Below are positions 16,415 to 23,914 of a DNA stretch of 64,000 nt, piece after piece. Every line of letters starts with the position of its first letter. Position 1 is the first letter of the stretch. A program made the position numbers and the translations under genes. The notes under the pieces are model-generated. The model was not told where the DNA came from, did not search any database, and was given only the letters and a program-made list of their open reading frames with translations. The DNA is taken from positions 18,232 through 82,231 of the forward strand of contig DASVQA010000023.1 of NCBI GenBank assembly GCA_036389375.1, written 5' to 3'. The stretch comes from QHXQ01 sp036389375. Lineage in GTDB: Bacteria > Acidobacteriota > Blastocatellia > Pyrinomonadales > Pyrinomonadaceae.

Positions 16415-17587
16415 TCAACGGTTCGGCCGCCGCAGACCGTCGCTCGTCAGGCGCACGCCGAGCACGAAGATGAAGATGGCGATGGCGGGCGTCAGGACGA
16501 TGAAGGGATGCGCGGCCAGCATGTTCAGGTCGCTGGCGGCGGCGAGCATGTTGCCCCAACTCGCTTCCGGTTCCTGCACGCCGACGCCCAGATAAGAGAG
16601 CGCCGTCTCGGCCAGCAGGAAGGCGGGCAGCAAAAGCGAGACCTGCACGACGAGCGTGCGCGCCGCGTTCGGCAGTATGTAGCGAAACAGTATGCGCGTT
16701 TCAGATAGCCCCAGCCCCGTCGCCGCCAGCACGAACTCGCGCTGCCGCAGCGCCAGCACCAGCCCGCGCGTCACGCGCGCCATCTCCGCCCAGCCAAGCG
16801 CCATGAAGATGCCGACGAGCAGGAGCGCGGCGGTCGTGGCTTCCAACTTGATCGGGAACGCAGCGCGGGCGGCGAGGACGAGCAGCAGTTCCGGCAACGC
16901 GAGCATCGCGTCGGCGGCGCGCATGAGCACGGCGTCAACGGTGCGCCCGGCATAACCGGCGACGCAGCCGATGAGTATGCCGAGGACGGCGGCCAAGAGC
17001 GTGCCGACGGGGCCGACAAGCAGCGAGAAACGGGTCGCGCGCAACAGGCGCGAGAAATAGTCGCGCCCGCTCGCGTCTGCGCCGAGCAGGTAGAGGCGCG
17101 GCGGTGTTGCTGCGGCGTCGGCCGCGTGCGCTGCTTGTCCGCTTGTTGCCTGCGCTGTTTGCGGTGTGCTCTGGACGCCGAACAGGTGTCGGTCGGTTGG
17201 GATCAGCCCGAAGAGGCGATAGGCGTAGCCGCGCGGGCCGAGTGTGAGCGGATATGCGCGCGTGGTGTCTTCGGCGTAGGTGCGGGCGAGCGGGTCGGCG
17301 AGGCGGCGTGCGTAGATGAAAGGGCGCGCGTGCCAGTTGCCGCCCGCGTCGCGGAAGCGCACGGGCGTGGGCGGCGCGGCCGGTTCGTTGCGCGCCTGCG
17401 CGCGATAGTCGTAGGGCGCGATTAAATCGGACGAGAGGGCGACGAGGTAGAACAACGCGATGATGCCGAGACCTGCAACGAGCCGCGCCCGTCGTCGCAG
17501 CCGTCGCCGCCAGTATCGGGGCGCGCGCACATCGCCATCGTCGGCGGGCTGCGGTGCGTCTGCGGGCGTGAAAGCGGGGGCGCTCAT
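16415..17587 (-). CDS. ABC transporter permease, dipeptide/oligopeptide type (DppC-like)
   Basis: 390-aa inner-membrane permease. One N-terminal helix (LVAGLGIIALFYLVALSSDL) is followed by an unusually long periplasmic segment (about residues 55-185, with Pro/Ala-rich stretches), then five helices with the permease signature around LGWAEMARVTRGLVLALRQREFV that docks on the ATPase (EAA loop). Family members are usually about 300 aa; the extra length is all in this loop. ATG 17587 overlaps the stop of the upstream permease gene by 4 bases (ATGA), so both are co-translated. No ATPase gene is found next to them. Confidence 0.92.
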   Translation of the reverse strand: MSAPAFTPADAPQPADDGDVRAPRYWRRRLRRRARLVAGLGIIALFYLVALSSDLIAPYDYRAQARNEPAAPPTPVRFRDAGGNWHARPFIYARRLADPLARTYAEDTTRAYPLTLGPRGYAYRLFGLIPTDRHLFGVQSTPQTAQATSGQAAHAADAAATPPRLYLLGADASGRDYFSRLLRATRFSLLVGPVGTLLAAVLGILIGCVAGYAGRTVDAVLMRAADAMLALPELLLVLAARAAFPIKLEATTAALLLVGIFMALGWAEMARVTRGLVLALRQREFVLAATGLGLSETRILFRYILPNAARTLVVQVSLLLPAFLLAETALSYLGVGVQEPEASWGNMLAAASDLNMLAAHPFIVLTPAIAIFIFVLGVRLTSDGLRRPNR

Positions 17588-18540
17588 GCGGCTGAACTGA
17601 TGGCGCGCGCATCTTTACGCGGGGCGCGCAGGCGCGGGTCGTTGACGCGCAGCAGGATGTCTGCCAAGAGGTTTCCGGCCAGCACGGCGCTCGCCGTGAT
17701 GAGCACGACGCCCAGAAGCAACGGCATGTCGCGGTTGACGACCGCCGCGACGCTCAAATGACCAAGCCCGGGCCAGCCCAGCACCGACTCGACAATGATC
17801 GAACCGCTGACGATGCTGCCCAGACTGTAACCGAAGATCGTAATCAAAGGGTTCAACGCCGCGCGCAGCGCATGGCGCATGACGACGGTGCGCTCCGGCA
17901 GTCCCTTTGCCCGCGCGACCCGAACGAAGTCTTCAGCCAGCGCCGCGCCCAAACCCTCGCGCGTCTGCGCCAGAAAGAGCGCCACGAGCGGCACGGCCAG
18001 CACGAACGCCGGCACGAACAAGTCCAAAGGGTTGCGCGTCCCTGCGCCAACCGTGAACAGCCCCGTGCGGGCCGCGAGCGCCAGCGCCGCCAGCGCCAGC
18101 ACGATGCGCGGCAGCGACGCCGTCAACAGTATGATCGTCGCACAGAGCCGGTCGAGCCAACTGCCCGGTCGTCGCGCGGCCAGCGCGCCGAGCGGCAACG
18201 CGACGCCCCACGCGATCATGAGCGCCACGCCGGCCAGCAGCAGCGTGCGCAACAGGCGCGGGATGATGATCGTCGCCACCGGCGCGTGGAAATAGAAGGA
18301 GTAGCCCAACTGGCCGCGCAGCAGGTCGGCGAGCCAGCGCAGGTAGCGGACGGGCAGCGGTTGGTCGAGTCCGTAGATGCGGCGCAGTTCCGCCAGCGCC
18401 GTCTGCGACACCATCGGCTCGGCGCTCAAAGACGTGAGCACGTCGCCGCCCGCCGCCGCGAGCAGCCAGAAGGTCAGCGCGGAGACGACAAGCAGCACAA
18501 AGACGCCTTGCAGCAGGCGCGTGAGCAGCAAGCGCAACAC
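17584..18540 (-). CDS. ABC transporter permease, dipeptide/oligopeptide type (DppB-like)
   Basis: 318 aa, standard length. First helix LLQGVFVLLVVSALTFWLLA, then the DppB-type periplasmic loop with RIYGLDQPLPVRYLRWL, and five further helices. The coupling loop (EDFVRVARAKGLPERTVVMRHAL) and the following NPLITIFGYSLGSIVSGSIIVESVLGWPGLG segment are diagnostic of the DppB/OppB family. It forms a heterodimeric pore with the overlapping downstream permease. Divergently transcribed from the binding-protein gene, with about 240 bases between starts. GTG/ATG choice at 18540 is not backed by a clear ribosome site. Confidence 0.93.
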   Translation of the reverse strand: MLRLLLTRLLQGVFVLLVVSALTFWLLAAAGGDVLTSLSAEPMVSQTALAELRRIYGLDQPLPVRYLRWLADLLRGQLGYSFYFHAPVATIIIPRLLRTLLLAGVALMIAWGVALPLGALAARRPGSWLDRLCATIILLTASLPRIVLALAALALAARTGLFTVGAGTRNPLDLFVPAFVLAVPLVALFLAQTREGLGAALAEDFVRVARAKGLPERTVVMRHALRAALNPLITIFGYSLGSIVSGSIIVESVLGWPGLGHLSVAAVVNRDMPLLLGVVLITASAVLAGNLLADILLRVNDPRLRAPRKDARAISSAA

Positions 18541-18780
18541 GGTCGCAGATTCTACAGGACGCAGTCGGCGCGCGCCGAATAAATCTCACCGGCCACGAAT
18601 TAAACCGCGCACGCCCGGCGCAATCAGCGCGCTCCATTGCTACCTGATAAGTTTCATTGATTCGGACAAACCGCGAGCGCGCCCCTAGACAACTCTGCCT
18701 ATCCGTGATTGAATCCCGCCGACGCGCTCGGCCTGACCCCGGCATCGTCCCCTCGCGTTTTGTCGAACACTGATCTTTCA

Positions 18781-20568
18781 ATGGTTAATGTAACAATGCC
18801 GTTCAAATTATCACCCCGCTTGCTCATCATTGCGCTCGTCGTCGGCGCGCTCACGAGCGCGTGCATGCAACCTACGCAGGGGCCCGCCACCAGCGCACCC
18901 GGCGATTTCCCCGCGCGCGCCCGCACCAGCGGAGTGCGCGGCGGCACGCTCACCTATCGCGTCAGCGCGCCACCAAAGACCTTCAACTACCTGATGGCAA
19001 CCGACGAGCCGACCATCATCGTCGCCTTCTTCCTGACGGGCAGCCGCGTCGTCGAGTTCGATCACGACCGGCAGGCTTACGTGCCCGCGCTCGCGGAAAG
19101 CTGGCAACTCGGCGCGGACGGGCGCACGGTTGAAGTGACGGTGCGCGACGGTCTGAAATTCTCTGACGGGCAACCCCTGACGGCCGAAGATATAGCCTTC
19201 TCGCTGCGCGCGCTCAACGACGAGCGCACGGCTTCGCCCGTCTATGGCGAGGCCATGCTCATCGGCGGCAAGAAGATCGAAGCGACCGTCACGGACGCGC
19301 GCCACCTGCGCTTCACGTTCCCCGAACAGATCGCCGCGCCTGAGAACTATCTCTCGAACGTGTGCGTGCTGCCGCGCCACGTGCTCGAAGCTGAACTCAA
19401 CAAGGGCACGCTCAAGGACGCTTACGGCATCGCCTCCGACCCGCAGCAGATCGTCACGAGCGGCCCCTACATGGTCGCCGCCACGACGCCCGGCGAGCGC
19501 GTCACACTCAAGCGCAATCCGAACTACTGGAAACGGGACGAGGCCAGCAACCCGCTACCTTATCTCGATCAGATCGAGATCGTCGTCGTCACCGATTCAA
19601 GCAACGCCGTGACGCGCTTGCAGCAGAACACCGTAGACATTATTGACCGCATCCGGCCGACAGACTTTGCCGCGCTGCGGAACGGGCAAGGGGCTGTGCG
19701 TGCGCTCGACCTCGGCCCGAGCCTCTATACCGACGACTTCTGGTTCAACCTGAACGAAGGCGCGAAAGATGGTAAGCCATACGTCGAGCCGACCAAACTC
19801 GCGTGGTTTCGTGACGTGCGTTTTCGGCGCGCCGTCTCGCACGCGATTGACCGCGACAGCATCGCCAACAACACCTATCAAGGCCTCGCCTCACCGCTCT
19901 ACGGCTTCATCGCCGGCGGCAACCGCGCTTGGGGCGTGACCGATCTGCCGCGCACCGATTACAACCTTGATGCGGCGCGGGCGCTACTCAAAGAGGCGGG
20001 GTTCACGACGAAGGGCGCGGGCGACGCGGTGGAGTTGTACGACGCGAAGAACAACCGCGTCGAGTTTACGCTCATCGTCTCGGCGGAGAATGAGCTACGC
20101 GCCAAGAGCGCGCTCGTCGTGCAGGAAGACCTCGCGCGCCTCGGCATCAAGGTCAACGTCGCGCCGATTGAGAATACGCAGTTGCAGAGCCGGATCAACC
20201 AGACCTTCGACTACGAAGCGGTGCTCTACGGCACGTCCGCCTCCGAGCCAGACCCGTCCTCCTACGCCGACGTGCTGCGCAGTTCCAGCGCCTCGCACTT
20301 CTGGTATCCGAAGGAGCCGAAGCCCGCGACCGACTGGGAAGCGCGGCTCGACGAATTGACCTTGCAGCAGGCGCACGAGCCGAACAACGAACGACGCCAC
20401 GCCATCTTCCGCGACATACAGGTGCTCATGGCGGAGCAGTTGCCCCTGATCCCCATCGTCACGCGCCACATTGCTGTGGCCGCCAACACGCGGCTCGGCA
20501 ACTATCGCCCCAGCCCACTCCCGCCCTTCTCGCTCTGGAACGCAGAAGAGTTGTTCATGCGGCAATAG
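18781..20568 (+). CDS. ABC transporter substrate-binding lipoprotein, peptide type (SBP_bac_5)
   Basis: Extracytoplasmic peptide-binding protein for the adjacent permeases. Start ATG 18781 gives a lipoprotein signal with lipobox LTSAC; the frame upstream to 18709 is probably leader, and ATG 18796 is also possible. About 595 aa with the family fold: GGTLTYRVSAPPKTFNYL at the mature N-terminus, YVPALAESWQLGADGRTVEVTVRDGLKFSDG (the classic motif, split here), and the C-terminal FRDIQVLMAEQLPLIPI. Specificity is probably for di- or oligopeptides, though nickel or glycoside ligands occur in the family. Transcribed divergently from dppB-like. Confidence 0.93.
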   Translation: MVNVTMPFKLSPRLLIIALVVGALTSACMQPTQGPATSAPGDFPARARTSGVRGGTLTYRVSAPPKTFNYLMATDEPTIIVAFFLTGSRVVEFDHDRQAYVPALAESWQLGADGRTVEVTVRDGLKFSDGQPLTAEDIAFSLRALNDERTASPVYGEAMLIGGKKIEATVTDARHLRFTFPEQIAAPENYLSNVCVLPRHVLEAELNKGTLKDAYGIASDPQQIVTSGPYMVAATTPGERVTLKRNPNYWKRDEASNPLPYLDQIEIVVVTDSSNAVTRLQQNTVDIIDRIRPTDFAALRNGQGAVRALDLGPSLYTDDFWFNLNEGAKDGKPYVEPTKLAWFRDVRFRRAVSHAIDRDSIANNTYQGLASPLYGFIAGGNRAWGVTDLPRTDYNLDAARALLKEAGFTTKGAGDAVELYDAKNNRVEFTLIVSAENELRAKSALVVQEDLARLGIKVNVAPIENTQLQSRINQTFDYEAVLYGTSASEPDPSSYADVLRSSSASHFWYPKEPKPATDWEARLDELTLQQAHEPNNERRHAIFRDIQVLMAEQLPLIPIVTRHIAVAANTRLGNYRPSPLPPFSLWNAEELFMRQ

Positions 20569-20601
20569 ACGAACATCCGGGCGGCGCACGCGCAAACAAA
20601 A

Positions 20602-20630
20602 AGGGCGACGACATTATGTGTCGTCGCCCT
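20602..20630 (-). terminator. Terminator of the octapeptide-repeat subtilisin gene
   Basis: Perfect 12-base stem AGGGCGACGACA / TGTCGTCGCCCT with a 5-base loop, followed on the minus strand by TTTTTGTTTG (20592-20601). It lies between convergent genes and may also halt the binding-protein transcript. Confidence 0.8.
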
Positions 20631-20651
20631 CTGCGCATCTCTCTTTGGCGT

Positions 20652-23600
20652 TTAATTCGCCGCCAGCTTTTCCAACACAACGAGCGCGTGCGCGAGTTCG
20701 GCGCGTGTAAGACCCGCCTGCGGGCGGAAGTTGAGGCTCGTGGTGGTGAGCAGTCCGCGCTTGAGCGCGACGGAGACGTAGCCGCGCCACTTGTCGCAAA
20801 TGAGACCCGCATCAAGCACCGCGAGTGGCGAGTTGCTGGCTTCGGCGTCCGCTTGCAGCCCCGCCGCGCGCACAAGTACGACCGCTGCGGTCAGGCGATC
20901 AACGGGCGCGTCGGGCGCGAAGAAGTTGTCGCGCATAAGCGTGTCCGGAAAGAGCGGCCCGCCCGGCGCACGCTGCGCGCTCTCGACGTAGAGCATGGTC
21001 TGCGCGTCGCGCACATCGCGGTAGGCGGATTGCGCCGGCAGGTATTGCGGCACGCGCCCGGCGACGACCATGGCCGCCGCCAGTTCGCCGCGACTGACGG
21101 CGAACGTCGGGCGGAAATTTGCGCCGACGGGTTGCATGACGTAGGTGCGCAGGGCCTGATAGATGTCGCAGCGCGCGGCGGCGCTCACGTCTTTAAGATC
21201 GCGCAGCGGCGCGTACTCGGCGCGGCCCGTTTCGAGTATGCCGACGAACGGCTGCGGCGTGCCGACGACGCCCAGCGTGTTCACGACGCGCATGCGCCAA
21301 GCGCCCGCCGCCGGTTGTTGGACAACGGCGCGCTCGCGTTTGCCGGTCAGACCCGGCAGGTTCAAGACATTCACATCCGCCTGCTTGATGCCGGTCGCGT
21401 CGTACATGGCGAAGCCCAGATCGTTTACGCTCAAGCTGCTCCAAGCGACCTGCATCGCCGCGAACAGCGCGTTCTGCGGCACGCTCACCGTCGCCTCAAA
21501 GGGTGTGCCTGGTTGCACCGTGCCCTTGATCTGCTGCAAGGGATCGCTGATGAAGCGCACCTGCCCGCGCTCCTGCGTCGCGCGAAACGTGCCCATGCGG
21601 CGCTGCGGAAACGCTGATTCGAGGACGGCGGCGTGCGTGTTGAGCATGCCAGCGCCGACCTCGTGCGCGTAATACTGCGGCATCGGCGTGGCCGTGCGCG
21701 CGAGTATGTCGCGCACCTGCGCGGGCGTCAGGTTCGGGTTGGCTTCGAGCATCAGCGCGATTGTGCCCGCGACCTGCGGCGCGGAAAAACTTGTGCCGCT
21801 CGCCGTCGTGTAGAAGGGCAGCAGCGTGGGCGGGATGTTCTGCGCGTCGTTATTGACGGCGACGCCTTCGGCGCTCGTCTGATTGATGCCGGTCGCGCGT
21901 AAGGAGGTGATACCGACGCCGGGCGCAACCAGCGTCGGGCGGAACAGGCTGCTGGCAAACTGCCCGCGCGAAGAGAACGAAGCGAGCCGACCTTTGAAGT
22001 CGGTTGCGCCGACGCTGACGACCCAGGGCGCGACGGCGTAAGGGTTCAGCGTGTGCATGCCGGGGCCGGTGTTGCCGGCGGAGACGACGACGTTCACGCC
22101 CCTGTCCGTCAGCATCTTCGTCGCCACGTTGACGGGATCGTTCGTGTCGAACACAGTCTCGGCAGAGAAACTGCAATTGACGACGCGCACGTTCAACTGT
22201 TGCGCGTGCTGCAACAGATAGTCGAACCCGTCGAGCACGTAGAAGAGATTCACGTCACCCGCGCTGAGGCCCACGACCTTAGCCTGCGGTGCGACGCCCG
22301 TGTAAGCGCCATTCGAGCGTGCGCCGTTGCCCGCGATGACGCCTGCAACGAACGTCCCGTGCCCGTAAGCCTGATCGGTCGTCGGCACGTTCTCCACGTC
22401 CGCCGGATAGCTGAACCCGATGCTGGCGCTCTGCGTGTCCGCGAGTTTGACGTTCTGGGCGACGCGCCCCGCCAGATCGTTATGCGTGCCGTCAACGCCT
22501 GTGTCGAGGACGGCGACCGTGACGCCGCGCCCCGTGTAAGGCATGCCCGCGTTGCGATTCGTCAAATCAGTGTCGCGCGCGGCGCGCTCCACGCCGGTCA
22601 CGCCACGCCCCGGGTCGGCGGCGAATTGCAGCGAGCGGTTGCCGTAGATGGAACGAATGGCCGGCAGGTGCGAGACCGCGATGATCTGTTCGCGCGTGCC
22701 TGTGACAATGACCATCGGGAGCGCGCGGAAGCGCGTGCCGCCGACGAAGCCAAGTCCTTGCAGGTCGGCGAGGTCTGCGTCGCTCGGCAGATGATGATAG
22801 ACAAGCACGCAGTTGACGGTGCTATCGTCGGCCATCTCGTCGAGCTTCAACGCGAGTTCCAGATCGAGACTCTGCAAGCCGCTACGCTCGACCGCGTCTG
22901 CACCCGCAAGACTGACGCTCGTCGTGCTGTTCAATGCGTTCCTGACCGCGCCCGACATGGCGATGCTGTCCGCGCCGGTCATGGCAATGCCGTTGGCCTT
23001 AGTAACCACGACGTTGTCCGCGCCGGTCATGGCGATGCCGTTGGGCGAGATGGTGAGCGTGCGCCCGTCCGGCGTGATGATAACGGCGCTGTCGGCGCTG
23101 TTGATGGTGAGGCCGTCCGCGCCGGTCATGGCGATGCCGTCGCCGGTCGCGGCATTGAAGTTGTCCGCGCCGGTCATGGCAATGCCGTCCGCCCCGACGA
23201 TGCGCACGGCGTCCGCGCCCGATGCGTTGATGCCGTTCGGCTGGCGCACGACTACCGAATCGGCCGTGTAGCGCGTGCCGTCAGCACCCGTGATAGCGAT
23301 GCCATCAGCGCCCGTCATGGCAATCCCATCAGCGCCGGTCATAGCGATGCCGTCCACGCCCGTCATGGCGATGCCGTTCGCACCGGCGTAGGGCGCACCG
23401 TCCGCGCCCGTCATGGCAATGCCGTCAGCACCCGTCATGGCGATACCGTCTGCGCCCGTCATCGCAATCCCGTCAGCGCCGGTCATAGCGATGCCATCGG
23501 CCCCGGTCATCGCAATGCCGTCCGCGCCGGTCATGGCAATGCCGTCAGCACCCGTCATGGCGATACCGTCGGCTCCGGTCATGGCGATGCCGGCGTGTGC

Positions 23601-23675
23601 GGTGCTGGCGGCGAGCAGCCAGACGAGCAGGAGCGCCGTCAGTTGCCGCGAGGTGTGCAAGAGTTTAGTGCTCAT
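20652..23675 (-). CDS. Secreted subtilisin-like S8 protease with N-terminal octapeptide-repeat domain and C-terminal SLH-like region
   Basis: 1007 aa from ATG 23675 (GTG 23678 is also possible). Signal peptide to about residue 28 (STAHA). Residues 29-244 are about 27 units of an octapeptide, consensus GIAMTGAD; 14 are exact, eight of them head to tail at the mature N-terminus, the rest interleaved with variants such as GAPYAGAN, NVVVTKAN and GLTINSAD that keep Gly first, alternating hydrophobics and Asp/Asn last. An inhibitor-I9-like stretch leads to the peptidase: Asp391 (VLDTGVDGTH), His439 (GHGTFVAG), Asn535 (AGNTGPG), Ser629 (GTSFSAP). The last ~200 residues resemble S-layer-homology units (FRPTFAVSRGELAAAMV, FRPQAGLTRAELAHAL), which would tether it to the envelope. 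All catalytic residues are present. I know of no described family with this repeat. Confidence 0.9.
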   Translation of the reverse strand: MSTKLLHTSRQLTALLLVWLLAASTAHAGIAMTGADGIAMTGADGIAMTGADGIAMTGADGIAMTGADGIAMTGADGIAMTGADGIAMTGADGAPYAGANGIAMTGVDGIAMTGADGIAMTGADGIAITGADGTRYTADSVVVRQPNGINASGADAVRIVGADGIAMTGADNFNAATGDGIAMTGADGLTINSADSAVIITPDGRTLTISPNGIAMTGADNVVVTKANGIAMTGADSIAMSGAVRNALNSTTSVSLAGADAVERSGLQSLDLELALKLDEMADDSTVNCVLVYHHLPSDADLADLQGLGFVGGTRFRALPMVIVTGTREQIIAVSHLPAIRSIYGNRSLQFAADPGRGVTGVERAARDTDLTNRNAGMPYTGRGVTVAVLDTGVDGTHNDLAGRVAQNVKLADTQSASIGFSYPADVENVPTTDQAYGHGTFVAGVIAGNGARSNGAYTGVAPQAKVVGLSAGDVNLFYVLDGFDYLLQHAQQLNVRVVNCSFSAETVFDTNDPVNVATKMLTDRGVNVVVSAGNTGPGMHTLNPYAVAPWVVSVGATDFKGRLASFSSRGQFASSLFRPTLVAPGVGITSLRATGINQTSAEGVAVNNDAQNIPPTLLPFYTTASGTSFSAPQVAGTIALMLEANPNLTPAQVRDILARTATPMPQYYAHEVGAGMLNTHAAVLESAFPQRRMGTFRATQERGQVRFISDPLQQIKGTVQPGTPFEATVSVPQNALFAAMQVAWSSLSVNDLGFAMYDATGIKQADVNVLNLPGLTGKRERAVVQQPAAGAWRMRVVNTLGVVGTPQPFVGILETGRAEYAPLRDLKDVSAAARCDIYQALRTYVMQPVGANFRPTFAVSRGELAAAMVVAGRVPQYLPAQSAYRDVRDAQTMLYVESAQRAPGGPLFPDTLMRDNFFAPDAPVDRLTAAVVLVRAAGLQADAEASNSPLAVLDAGLICDKWRGYVSVALKRGLLTTTSLNFRPQAGLTRAELAHALVVLEKLAAN
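22944..23591 (-). repeat. Coding tandem array of 24-base units (octapeptide GIAMTGAD)
   Basis: Units of 24 bases, exact in protein but variable in DNA: Ile, Ala, Gly and Asp codons differ between neighbouring copies at third positions (for example ATT/ATC and GCG/GCC). Eight perfect protein units run at 23400-23591; six more exact ones and about a dozen variants continue to 22944. A few variants have 7 or 9 residues. Confidence 0.95.
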
Positions 23676-23795
23676 CACGAGTAAGAAAAGTGATGCTCAA
23701 AGTGACCCTGATTGTGTTCGTATTAGCCTCTGGGGTCAGGCTCAAATTCGCGTCGTCAAGCGAGACGCTGAGCGAGGTTGAGCTTATAGTCGGGG

Positions 23796-23823
23796 ATAAT
23801 AAAATTAACACAATCAGCACCAA
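23796..23823 (-). promoter_or_regulatory. Candidate promoter of the repeat subtilisin gene
   Basis: In an AT-rich patch of an otherwise GC-rich interval, the minus strand has TTGGTG (23818-23823), a 16-base spacer and TATTAT (23796-23801). This would give a leader of roughly 115 bases before the start codon. No Shine-Dalgarno sequence is visible there. Confidence 0.4.
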
Positions 23824-23914
23824 ATTACTAATTCAACGGGCGCTCCTGCCGCACCAAAATCGCCGCGCCGGTTGGAGGGCCGGCGCGCGCCGCCCCCCTC
23901 GTGCCAACAAACGG

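Noticed and set aside
22944..23591. Array considered as CRISPR
   Set aside because: Units are adjoining 24-mers with no spacers, synonymous variation and an open reading frame.
22053..23684. Long open frame (543 codons) antisense to the repeat subtilisin
   Set aside because: It mirrors the octapeptide array and GC-rich codons on the other strand; no ribosome site, and the subtilisin has a signal peptide and catalytic motifs.
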